The notes beneath the pieces are model-generated. The model was not told the origin of the DNA, made no database searches, and worked only from the letters and a program-made list of their open reading frames with translations. Positions 40,300 to 47,207 of a DNA stretch of 47,207 bases are shown piece by piece; position 1 is the stretch's first letter; each line of letters begins with the position of its first letter. Location of the stretch: positions 1 to 47,207 of the forward strand of contig CAVEFC010000007.1 of assembly GCA_963614875.1 (NCBI GenBank). The letters run 5' to 3'. The stretch comes from CAG-841 sp963614875. Lineage in GTDB: Bacteria; Bacillota; Clostridia; Oscillospirales; CAG-272. The position numbers and the translations under genes are program-made.

Positions 40300-40326
40300 T
40301 TGAGAGTGGGCGTTGCCCACTCTCAA
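40300..40326 (+). promoter_or_regulatory. Perfect 12-bp hairpin in the rimP leader
   Basis: TTGAGAGTGGGC, loop GTT, GCCCACTCTCAA, about 15 nt downstream of the expected transcription start and 38 nt before rimP. It could protect the 5' end, attenuate, or respond to NusA; only a short T-rich segment follows. Confidence 0.6.
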
Positions 40327-40363
40327 TTCTTTGTAAAGATTTTTTGTGAAAGGCGGAAAAACT

Positions 40364-40843
40364 GTGGCAAAAACGGCAAACATAGCGTCCGTTGCGGAAA
40401 AGCTTATAACTCCTTGTATAGAAGAACTCGGATACAAGGTGTGGGATGTTGAATTCGTAAAGGAAGGCTCCGGATGGTTCCTTCGCGTTACGATAGATTC
40501 CGACAACGGCATAGATATTGACGACTGCGAAAAGGTCAGCAGGGCGATAAGTCCGCTTCTTGATGAGGCTGATCCGATAGAGCAGAACTACACGCTTGAA
40601 GTAAGCTCCCCCGGGCTTGAAAGAACGCTTCGCACACCGGCACATTTTGCGGCGTGCGCGGGAGAAGAAATAGAGGTAAGGCTTTATTCTCCGGACGAGA
40701 GCGGAAGCAAGGCGTATAAGGGAAAGCTTGTATCCTCGGACGAGGAGAATTTCACAATCGAAGCAGACGGCACGGAAAAGACGTTTGAAATTTCAAAGGT
40801 GGCAAAGGCAAACGTATTTTTCGATTTTACCGATATAGAATAA
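40364..40843 (+). CDS. rimP: Ribosome maturation factor RimP
   Basis: Assists 30S maturation. The 159 residues fit the two-domain family: an N-terminal part with LGYKVWDVEFVKEGSGWFLR, IDIDDCEKVSRAISPLLDE and LEVSSPGLERTL, then a C-terminal Sm-like barrel. GTG 40364, with AAAGGCGG 7 nt upstream, is preferred to an earlier in-frame GTG at 40346. First gene of the nusA-infB operon. Confidence 0.95.
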   Translation: MAKTANIASVAEKLITPCIEELGYKVWDVEFVKEGSGWFLRVTIDSDNGIDIDDCEKVSRAISPLLDEADPIEQNYTLEVSSPGLERTLRTPAHFAACAGEEIEVRLYSPDESGSKAYKGKLVSSDEENFTIEADGTEKTFEISKVAKANVFFDFTDIE

Positions 40844-40870
40844 TTTACAGAAGGAAGGTTTTGATCAAAA

Positions 40871-41896
40871 ATGAATACGGAATTTTTCACAGCGCTTGAT
40901 CTTTTCGTAAAGGAAAAGGGAATACCGCAGGAGTACATTATAGAAAAAATCGAGGCGGGGCTTGTAAACGCGCTCAAGCGTGAAAGCGGAGAAACCTGCA
41001 ACATAAAGGTTCGTCTTGATCCCGCAAAAAAAGACGTAAAGGTAGTAAGAATAAAGAACATAGTCGAAGAGGTTACCGATCCCGAAACGGAAATATCGCT
41101 GGCGGACGCAAAGGCGATAAGCAAAAAATACACTCTCGGCGGAACGGTTGAAACCGAGATAAAGACAAAGGCACTCAGACGTCTGAGCGCGCAGACCGCA
41201 AAGCAGGTTATAATTCAGGGCATAAGAGAAGCCGAAAGAACAATGGCGATAAAGGAATATGAAAGCAAGCGCGAGGAGGTTATATCCGCAACGGTGCTCA
41301 GAATAGATCCCACAAACGAAAACGTCATAGTCGATACCGGAACAAGCGAAGCGGTTCTTCTCAAGAGCGAACAGATCCCGGGCGAAGAATTTACCGTAGG
41401 TCAGCACATAAAGGTGTTTGTTATGGAGGTAAAGAACGAAACCAAGGGACCGATCGTTACGCTTTCACGCACGCATCCCGCGCTTGTAAAAAGACTTTTC
41501 GAGCTTGAAGTCCCCGAAATTCAGGACGGCACGGTGGTTATACGCGGAGTTGCCAGAGAAGCCGGCTCAAGAACGAAGATAGCCGTTGCTTCGCGCGATG
41601 AATCGGTGGATCCGGTCGGCGCGTGCATAGGCAACAGAGGAAGCCGTATAAGCGAAATCATAAAAGAGCTCTGCGGCGAAAAGATAGACGTTATCCGTTA
41701 CAGCGAAAAGCCCGAAGAATATGTAAGCGCGGCGCTTTCTCCCGCGGAGGTAAAGAGCGTGGAGATGGACGGCGAAAGAACGTGCAGAGTTATAGTGGCT
41801 CCCGATCAGCTTTCGCTTTCGATAGGCAAGGAAGGTCAGAATGCGCGTCTTGCCGCAAGACTTACAGGCTACAAAATAGATATAAAAACCGTTTGA
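40871..41896 (+). CDS. nusA: Transcription termination/antitermination factor NusA
   Basis: Binds RNA polymerase and RNA to modulate pausing, termination and antitermination. The 341 residues comprise an N-terminal polymerase-binding domain (1-~125), an S1 domain (~133-200) and two KH domains (VGACIGNRGSRISEII and LSLSIGKEGQNARLAARL). The C-terminal acidic repeats of E. coli NusA are absent, normal for Firmicutes. GAAGGAAGG precedes the ATG. Confidence 0.97.
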   Translation: MNTEFFTALDLFVKEKGIPQEYIIEKIEAGLVNALKRESGETCNIKVRLDPAKKDVKVVRIKNIVEEVTDPETEISLADAKAISKKYTLGGTVETEIKTKALRRLSAQTAKQVIIQGIREAERTMAIKEYESKREEVISATVLRIDPTNENVIVDTGTSEAVLLKSEQIPGEEFTVGQHIKVFVMEVKNETKGPIVTLSRTHPALVKRLFELEVPEIQDGTVVIRGVAREAGSRTKIAVASRDESVDPVGACIGNRGSRISEIIKELCGEKIDVIRYSEKPEEYVSAALSPAEVKSVEMDGERTCRVIVAPDQLSLSIGKEGQNARLAARLTGYKIDIKTV

Positions 41897-41914
41897 TCTG
41901 CGGCGGTGACGAAG

Positions 41915-42178
41915 ATGGAAAACATAAAAAAAGTTCCTGAGCGTCAATGCGTCGGATGCAGAGCGAAAAAACCGAAAAGCGAGCTTATAAGAATAGTCAG
42001 ACCGTCGGATTCGGATACAGCCGAGCTTGACAGGACAGGCAAAAAAGCAGGGCGCGGAGCTTATATATGTCCAAGCGCCGACTGCCTTAAAAAAGCGAAA
42101 AAGAAGCTTTCGGTCGCGCTCGGATGCAGTATAACGGACGAAGTTTACGAAAGGCTTGAAAAAGAAATAGAGAAATGA
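41915..42178 (+). CDS. ylxR: YlxR/RnpM family RNA-binding protein (DUF448)
   Basis: An 87-residue protein with the DUF448 signature ERQCVGCRAKKPKSELIRIV, GRGAYICPSADC and basic surfaces for RNA binding. B. subtilis YlxR has been reported to modulate RNase P (RnpM). ATG 41915 is used; an in-frame GTG at 41906 is the alternative and no strong ribosome site decides. Overlaps the next gene by 4 nt. Confidence 0.92.
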   Translation: MENIKKVPERQCVGCRAKKPKSELIRIVRPSDSDTAELDRTGKKAGRGAYICPSADCLKKAKKKLSVALGCSITDEVYERLEKEIEK

Positions 42179-42495
42179 TCGGCAGTGAAAACAAAGAAGT
42201 TATGAAATTGCTCTCGCTTATAGGACTTGCAAAAAAAGCGGGAAAGCTCACCGTGGGAACGGAAGCCGTGTGCGACGCAGTAAGATGCGGAAAAGCAAAG
42301 CTTGTAATCGCAAGCGCGGAGGCTTCTGACAATACGAAAAAACGCATATCGAACTGCGCGCAGTATTACGGCGTCCGCGCCGAATATGTTGCGGCGTCGC
42401 CCGATATGCTCGGAAAGGCGATAGGCAAGACCGCCACGGCGTGCGTAAGCACAGATGACGAGAATTTTGTAAAGCTGATCACAGGCAATCTTTGA
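42175..42495 (+). CDS. ylxQ: L7Ae-family ribosomal-like RNA-binding protein YlxQ
   Basis: A 106-residue L7Ae/L30e/S12e/Gadd45-fold protein that would bind kink-turn RNA. LLSLIGLAKKAGKLTVGTEAV and AKLVIASAEASDNTKK are typical of the Gram-positive YlxQ group. Start overlaps the ylxR stop as ATGA. Precise role unknown. Confidence 0.9.
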   Translation: MIGSENKEVMKLLSLIGLAKKAGKLTVGTEAVCDAVRCGKAKLVIASAEASDNTKKRISNCAQYYGVRAEYVAASPDMLGKAIGKTATACVSTDDENFVKLITGNL

Positions 42496-42523
42496 CAGCA
42501 CTCACGAAAGGGAGGTACAGCGA

Positions 42524-45112
42524 ATGGTTTCAACACAGAAGATAAGAATAAACAATCTTGCAAAAGACCTGAATATGAAAAGCAAAGAACTGCTGGACGC
42601 GCTTACTGAAAGCGGAATAGCGGGGAAAACATCGACGGGAACACTTGACGCAACGGAATTTTCCGTGCTTTTTGACAGGCTTACATCAGCCAATCAGATA
42701 AAAAATATGGGCGATTACCTTTCCGGAAAAGCGGATATAGAGCGTCCGAATGAACCGGTAAAGGAGGAAAAACCGACAGCGCCCGAAAAGCCCGAGGTTC
42801 AGAGCAGGGAGGAGCGCAAGGCAGAGCCGGAGCATAAAAATCCCGCTTCGCAGGCTGCTCAGCCGCAGAAATCCGCGCCTCAGCCGCAGAATCAGCCCGA
42901 AAGCCGTCAGGAAGGACAGCAAAAGCCTAAGCAGAATCAGCCGAAGGTGAACTTTCCTCAGCAGGCGGAGAGGGGCGCAAGTCGCTCGGCGGATCGCTTT
43001 GCACGTCCGGCACAGCAGCAGAATCAGCCTAAAAAGCAGGAGGTAAAGGAAAACCGTCCTGCTCAGAATCAGGCTTCACAGCCCAAAAAGGCTGAAATGC
43101 GCGGAGGCGGCGAAAGCGTTGAAGCAACGAGAAAGACGCGCGTTATAGATACGAGAGCAAGCTCGGTGGATCTTTCAAAATACGACGAAAGACTTGAAAG
43201 CTTTGTTCCGGAATCCGCAAGAAGACTTAACGTTCCCGAAAAGCAGAAGGTGGGCAAAAAACAGCAGAACGGGAAAAATCCCTACGCAAGCAGACACGCG
43301 GACAAAGACGCCGCCGCTCTTGCAAAGCTCAGAAAAGCGGAGCTTGAAAAAATCAAAAAACAGCCGCTTAAAATTACCGTTCCCGATGAGATAACGGTTT
43401 CCGAGCTTGCCGCAAAGCTCAAAGTGACTGTCGGCGACCTTATGAAAAAGCTCATAGGACTCGGCGTTATGGCTACGGCAAATCAGAGCATAGATTTTGA
43501 TACGGCTTTCCTTGTGGGCGAAGAAATGAACGCCATAGTCACAAAGGAGGTTGTCGTAACGATAGAAGAAAAGCTCTTCTCCGAGGACGCGGAGGATTCC
43601 TCCGAAACGCTTGAAGAACGTCCGCCCGTTGTATGTGTTATGGGACACGTTGACCACGGCAAGACCTCGCTCCTTGACGCGATAAGAAACACGCACGTTA
43701 CGGCAGGCGAGGCGGGAGGCATCACGCAGTCGATAGGTGCGTACAGAGTAAAAATAGGCGACAAATATATCACTTTCCTCGATACTCCCGGACACGAAGC
43801 CTTCACCGCAATGAGAGCGAGAGGCGCAAAATCCACGGATATAGCGATACTTGTCGTTGCCGCGGACGACGGCATTATGCCGCAGACGGTGGAAGCGATA
43901 AATCACGCAAAAGCCGCGGGTGTTTCGATAATAGTTGCCATAAACAAAATGGATAAGCCCGGTGCAAATCCCGATGGAATAAAGCAGGAGCTTACAAAAT
44001 ACGATCTTGTTCCGGAGGAATGGGGCGGCGATGTTATGTGCGTTCCCGTTTCGGCTATAAGAAAAACGGGCATAAACGAGCTTCTTGAGGATGTTCTTCT
44101 CATTGCAGAAATGAAAGAGCTGAAGGCTAATCCCAACCGCAGAGCAAAGGGTATAGTTATAGAAGCGAGCCTGAAAAAAGGTCTTGGCCCCGTCGCAACG
44201 GTGCTTGTTCAGAACGGTACGCTGCATCAGGGCGATACGGTGATTGTCGGCACGGCTGTGGGCAGAGTCCGTATGATGAGAGATGAAAACGGAAAGACGA
44301 TGAAAACCGCAGAGCCTTCCGTTCCGGCAGAGATAATCGGTCTTGACTCGGTTCCTTCGGCAGGCGACGAAATGAACGCCGTCGAGGACGAAAGAATGGC
44401 AAGAGAGCTTGCCGAACAGCGCAGAACAAAAGAAAAAGAAGCGGAATTTTCCGCTTCGGCGAAGGTAAATCTTGACGATCTCTTCGCGCAGATAAAAGAG
44501 GGCGTAAAGGATCTCAACATTATAGTAAAAGCCGACGTGCGCGGCTCGGCGGAGGCTGTCAAGGCTTCGCTTGACAAGCTCTCAAACGACGAGGTAAGAG
44601 TGAACGTTATTCATACCGGCGTCGGCGGCATAACCGAAAGCGACGTTATGCTTGCAAACGCTTCAAACGCCATTATTGTCGGATTCAATGTCCGTCCCGA
44701 TAAGGCGGCGCTTGATTCCGCGCAGAGTCAGGGCGTTGACGTCCGCACTTACAGAATTATTTATGAGTGCATAGAGGAAATTCAGGCGGCTATCAAGGGT
44801 ATGCTTAAACCCGTTTACCGCGAGAATATTCTCGGTCACGCGCAGGTAAGACAGACGATTCACGTCCCCAATGTGGGAACAATCGCAGGCTCTTATGTTC
44901 AGGACGGCAAGATAACCCGTACATCGCTTATACGCGTGCTTCGCGACGGCGTTGTTATATTCGAGGATAAGATATCCTCGCTGCGCCGTTTCAAAGACGA
45001 CGTAAAAGAGGTCGCTTCGGGCTATGAATGCGGCGTAGGACTTGAAAAGTTCAACGACATAAAAGAAGGCGACATTCTGGAAGCTTATGTAATGGAAGAA
45101 ATCGCAAGATAA
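42524..45112 (+). CDS. infB: Translation initiation factor IF-2
   Basis: GTPase that recruits initiator tRNA and promotes subunit joining. The 862 residues contain an N-terminal IF2_N helix (INNLAKDLNMKSKELLDAL), a Pro/Gln/Lys-rich linker (about 70-190), a second IF2_N region (ISELAAKLKV-like), then the G domain with GHVDHGKTS near 373, DTPGHEAF near 420 and NKMD near 474. Domain III and the C-terminal fMet-tRNA-binding domain follow. AAGGGAGG precedes the ATG. rbfA, the usual next gene, is missing. Confidence 0.97.
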   Translation: MVSTQKIRINNLAKDLNMKSKELLDALTESGIAGKTSTGTLDATEFSVLFDRLTSANQIKNMGDYLSGKADIERPNEPVKEEKPTAPEKPEVQSREERKAEPEHKNPASQAAQPQKSAPQPQNQPESRQEGQQKPKQNQPKVNFPQQAERGASRSADRFARPAQQQNQPKKQEVKENRPAQNQASQPKKAEMRGGGESVEATRKTRVIDTRASSVDLSKYDERLESFVPESARRLNVPEKQKVGKKQQNGKNPYASRHADKDAAALAKLRKAELEKIKKQPLKITVPDEITVSELAAKLKVTVGDLMKKLIGLGVMATANQSIDFDTAFLVGEEMNAIVTKEVVVTIEEKLFSEDAEDSSETLEERPPVVCVMGHVDHGKTSLLDAIRNTHVTAGEAGGITQSIGAYRVKIGDKYITFLDTPGHEAFTAMRARGAKSTDIAILVVAADDGIMPQTVEAINHAKAAGVSIIVAINKMDKPGANPDGIKQELTKYDLVPEEWGGDVMCVPVSAIRKTGINELLEDVLLIAEMKELKANPNRRAKGIVIEASLKKGLGPVATVLVQNGTLHQGDTVIVGTAVGRVRMMRDENGKTMKTAEPSVPAEIIGLDSVPSAGDEMNAVEDERMARELAEQRRTKEKEAEFSASAKVNLDDLFAQIKEGVKDLNIIVKADVRGSAEAVKASLDKLSNDEVRVNVIHTGVGGITESDVMLANASNAIIVGFNVRPDKAALDSAQSQGVDVRTYRIIYECIEEIQAAIKGMLKPVYRENILGHAQVRQTIHVPNVGTIAGSYVQDGKITRTSLIRVLRDGVVIFEDKISSLRRFKDDVKEVASGYECGVGLEKFNDIKEGDILEAYVMEEIAR

Positions 45113-45125
45113 GGAGAAAACCGAT

Positions 45126-47105
45126 ATGAATTTCAGACAGGTACACCTTGATTTTCACACAAGCGGCGAAATAGAGGGAATAGGCTCACGTTTTTCAAAG
45201 GAGCAGTTTCAGAAAGCGCTTAAAGAGGGACACGTAAACTCGATAACTCTTTTTGCGAAATGTCATCACGGCTGGGCATATTTCCCGTCGGAAACGTGCG
45301 AGATGCATCCGCATCTTGACTTTGACCTTCTCGGCGAGCAGATAGCGGCGGCTCACGAAATAGGCGTTAAAACGCCCGTGTATATATCCGCGGGACTTGA
45401 CGAAAAAATGGCGCGTCCGCATACGGAATGGCTTATGCGCAATCCCGACGAAACATTTTATTGGACGGAGAATTTCACAAAGCCGGGATATCACCGTATG
45501 TGTATGAACACGCCGTATCTCGATTATCTTCTCGCGCAGGTTGAGGAGGTCGTCCGCAAATACGATTGTGACGGCATTTTCCTTGATATTGTCGGCGCTT
45601 TTCCGTGCTATTGTCAGAGATGTGTAAAGAAAATGCTCGACAGAGGGCAGGATCCTTACGATGAAGAAAACGCTTACAGACTCGGCGTTGAAACCTATCT
45701 CAACTATACAAAGCGCGTAAGAGAAACTGTTGATAAATGCAAGCCCGGGCTTCCGATTTTTCACAATGCGGGACACATTCAGTGCGGACACAGAGATTTT
45801 ACTTTTGCAAATTCTCATCTTGAACTTGAAAGTCTGCCGACTGGCGGCTGGGGATATGACCATTTCCCGATGTCTGCGGCTTACGCAAGAACGCTCGGAC
45901 TCGATTATCTCGGAATGACGGGCAAATTCCATCTTTCATGGGGCGAATTCGGCGGCTTCAAGCATCCGAATGCGCTTCGCTATGAAACCGCGCTTTCCGC
46001 CGCAAACGGCGCGAAAATGTCGATAGGCGATCAGCTTCATCCGCTCGGCGCTATGGATATGGCAACCTATAAGCTTATAGGCACGGCATATTCGGAAATC
46101 GAGAAAAAGGAACCTTGGCTTGACAATGTTGAATCAGTAGCTGACGTAGCCGTGCTTTCTCAGGAGGCGCTGTTTTATCATATGAATCCCGGAAAAACTC
46201 CTCCCGGACGTCTTTCGTGGAGCGGCACAACGGGCGCAAGCAGGATTTTGCTTGAAGGGAAATATCTTTTCGACGTTGTGGATACCGAGGGTGATTTCGG
46301 CAAATATAAGCTTATAATTCTTACGGACGATTCGATGCTTGACGATCAGACCGCAGGAAAGCTGCAGGCTTTTGTTGACGGCGGCGGCAAAATACTTGCA
46401 TCCGGCACGTCGGGACTTTATGCCGACGGAAGCGGCTTTGCTTTTGACCTCGGCGCTGAATTCAATGGCGAATGTGAATACAATCCCGCGTATATCCGTC
46501 CCGATTTTGAGATGGAAGGGCTTTATAATTCCGCATATGTTATTTATCAGCCCTGCTATGACATAAATGCGACGGGTGAGGTTCTTGCGGTAAGAGAAAA
46601 TCCGTATTTCAACCGCACGACTTTCCATTTTTCGTCCCACGCGCAGACTCCGAACGATCCGACAAAGACTTATCCTGCGGTGACGCTCGGCAAGGACGGC
46701 GCATATATATCCTTCAAGCTGTTCAACGAATATGCTCAGAAGGGTTCGCTAATAGCAAAACGTGTTGTGGAGCACGTTATAGATGTTCTTCTCGGCGAGG
46801 ACAAAACGCTCACGACAAATCTCGGCTCGCTCGGCGTCGTAACGCTTATGGATCAGTATTCTCAGCACAGATACGTAAATCATCTGCTTTACGCAACGCC
46901 TGTAAAGCGCGGTCAGAAGGTTGAAGTGATTGAGGATATAGAGACCGTTTATAATACGGAAGTTACGCTTAAGCTCTATGCAAAGCCGAAAAGAGTATAT
47001 CTGGCTCCGCAGCTGCAGGATATAGATTTCGATTATTCGGACGGCGTGCTTACTTATACCGTTGACAAGTTTGAATGTCATCAGATGGTCGTCATAGACT
47101 ATTGA
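45126..47105 (+). CDS. Putative GHL6-type glycosyl hydrolase / beta-galactosidase-like protein
   Basis: A 659-residue protein without a signal peptide, resembling hypothetical glycosyl hydrolase family 6 (PF14871). It opens with MNFRQVHLDFHTSG, has the barrel stretch DGIFLDIVGAFPCYCQRC with a CxCxxC motif, and then an A4 beta-galactosidase-like trimerisation region (about 380-470, LIILTDDSMLDDQTAGKLQAF). The C-terminal part appears beta-rich. The substrate is not predictable. It lies 13 nt after infB with GGAG before the ATG, so it can be co-transcribed with the translation operon. Confidence 0.78.
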   Translation: MNFRQVHLDFHTSGEIEGIGSRFSKEQFQKALKEGHVNSITLFAKCHHGWAYFPSETCEMHPHLDFDLLGEQIAAAHEIGVKTPVYISAGLDEKMARPHTEWLMRNPDETFYWTENFTKPGYHRMCMNTPYLDYLLAQVEEVVRKYDCDGIFLDIVGAFPCYCQRCVKKMLDRGQDPYDEENAYRLGVETYLNYTKRVRETVDKCKPGLPIFHNAGHIQCGHRDFTFANSHLELESLPTGGWGYDHFPMSAAYARTLGLDYLGMTGKFHLSWGEFGGFKHPNALRYETALSAANGAKMSIGDQLHPLGAMDMATYKLIGTAYSEIEKKEPWLDNVESVADVAVLSQEALFYHMNPGKTPPGRLSWSGTTGASRILLEGKYLFDVVDTEGDFGKYKLIILTDDSMLDDQTAGKLQAFVDGGGKILASGTSGLYADGSGFAFDLGAEFNGECEYNPAYIRPDFEMEGLYNSAYVIYQPCYDINATGEVLAVRENPYFNRTTFHFSSHAQTPNDPTKTYPAVTLGKDGAYISFKLFNEYAQKGSLIAKRVVEHVIDVLLGEDKTLTTNLGSLGVVTLMDQYSQHRYVNHLLYATPVKRGQKVEVIEDIETVYNTEVTLKLYAKPKRVYLAPQLQDIDFDYSDGVLTYTVDKFECHQMVVIDY

Positions 47106-47108
47106 CAT

Positions 47109-47130
47109 ACTTTTCTTTGAAAAGAAAAGT
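47109..47130 (+). terminator. Hairpin after the GHL6 gene, terminator-like
   Basis: ACTTTTCTT, loop TGAA, AAGAAAAGT, directly after the stop codon. A second hairpin (GCAGAT/ATCTGC) follows at about 47164-47184. The T-tract is imperfect. The remaining bases to the window edge show no gene. Confidence 0.5.
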
Positions 47131-47207
47131 AGGCAAAAGAAACTTTTGTTATCGGTGGCGATGTGCAGATTTTTCAGTATCTGCGCAGACGGAATTTATT
47201 AAAAAAG

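Noticed and set aside
1..47207. Insertion sequences, prophage, toxin-antitoxin or CRISPR-Cas systems
   Set aside because: No transposase, integrase, phage structural, toxin or Cas-like protein is recognisable in any frame, and no spacer-repeat array is visible.

Overview
The window reads as a chromosomal segment of an anaerobic, endospore-forming Firmicute (class Clostridia, most like the Oscillospiraceae/Ruminococcaceae-type gut lineages). The evidence is a complete zinc-type ribosomal protein set (L31, S14, L36, a Cys-bearing S4 and L24), a spoIIGA-sigE pair, a full eight-gene spoIIIA operon, a tiny spoVM gene, and Gram-positive gene orders (dgt-dnaG-sigA; rimP-nusA-ylxR-ylxQ-infB; S10-spc-alpha). 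The species cannot be named from the sequence alone.

Layout. 1-300: a partial dispersed repeat, then tRNA-Gly(CCC) and tRNA-Thr(CGT) on the minus strand with a promoter and terminator. 384-3920: ksgA, murD and a PLP-dependent methionine-gamma-lyase-family enzyme. 4049-5652: spoIIGA-sigE behind a promoter with the unusual 22-bp spacer known from B. subtilis spoIIG. 5749-9462: rpmE, hflX, a predicted glycoside-hydrolase-like protein, and yigZ. 9549-13736: dgt-dnaG-sigA. 14022-17252: a very large lipoprotein with its own promoter and terminator. 17363-22102: spoIIIAA-AH. 22103-23411: a structured repeat, a shared terminator, tRNA-Arg(CCG), an amidohydrolase and a TSCPD protein, the last three on the minus strand. 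23600-39549: a long leader with an internal terminator, followed by 31 genes of the S10/spc/alpha cluster, closed by a strong bidirectional terminator. 39599-40363: a small XRE regulator, a divergent operator/promoter region leading into a highly structured stretch, and spoVM. 40364-45112: the rimP-nusA-infB operon. 45126-47105: a second glycoside-hydrolase-like gene, placed where rbfA usually sits.

How the genes fit together. Most of the window is core information processing: ribosome synthesis, translation initiation, transcription (rpoA, nusA, sigA), replication priming, protein export (secY) and cell-wall precursors (murD). Superimposed on this is the mother-cell sporulation programme. 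SpoIIGA cleaves pro-sigma-E, sigma-E would transcribe spoIIIA and spoVM, and SpoIIIA builds the mother cell-to-forespore channel. Ribosomal protein genes use more CGT/CGC and ATC codons, while neighbouring genes are rich in AGA and ATA; this looks like expression-linked codon bias rather than transfer.

The least explained features are: (i) the XRE regulator facing two tandem near-identical palindromic operators that straddle a perfect consensus sigma-A promoter, which leads into a rod-shaped structured RNA candidate; (ii) a two-hairpin repeat present at two tRNA loci; (iii) several large hairpins in gaps of the ribosomal protein operon; and (iv) the 1,076-residue lipoprotein. Everything was read by eye; no homology search, folding or genome-wide comparison was run.
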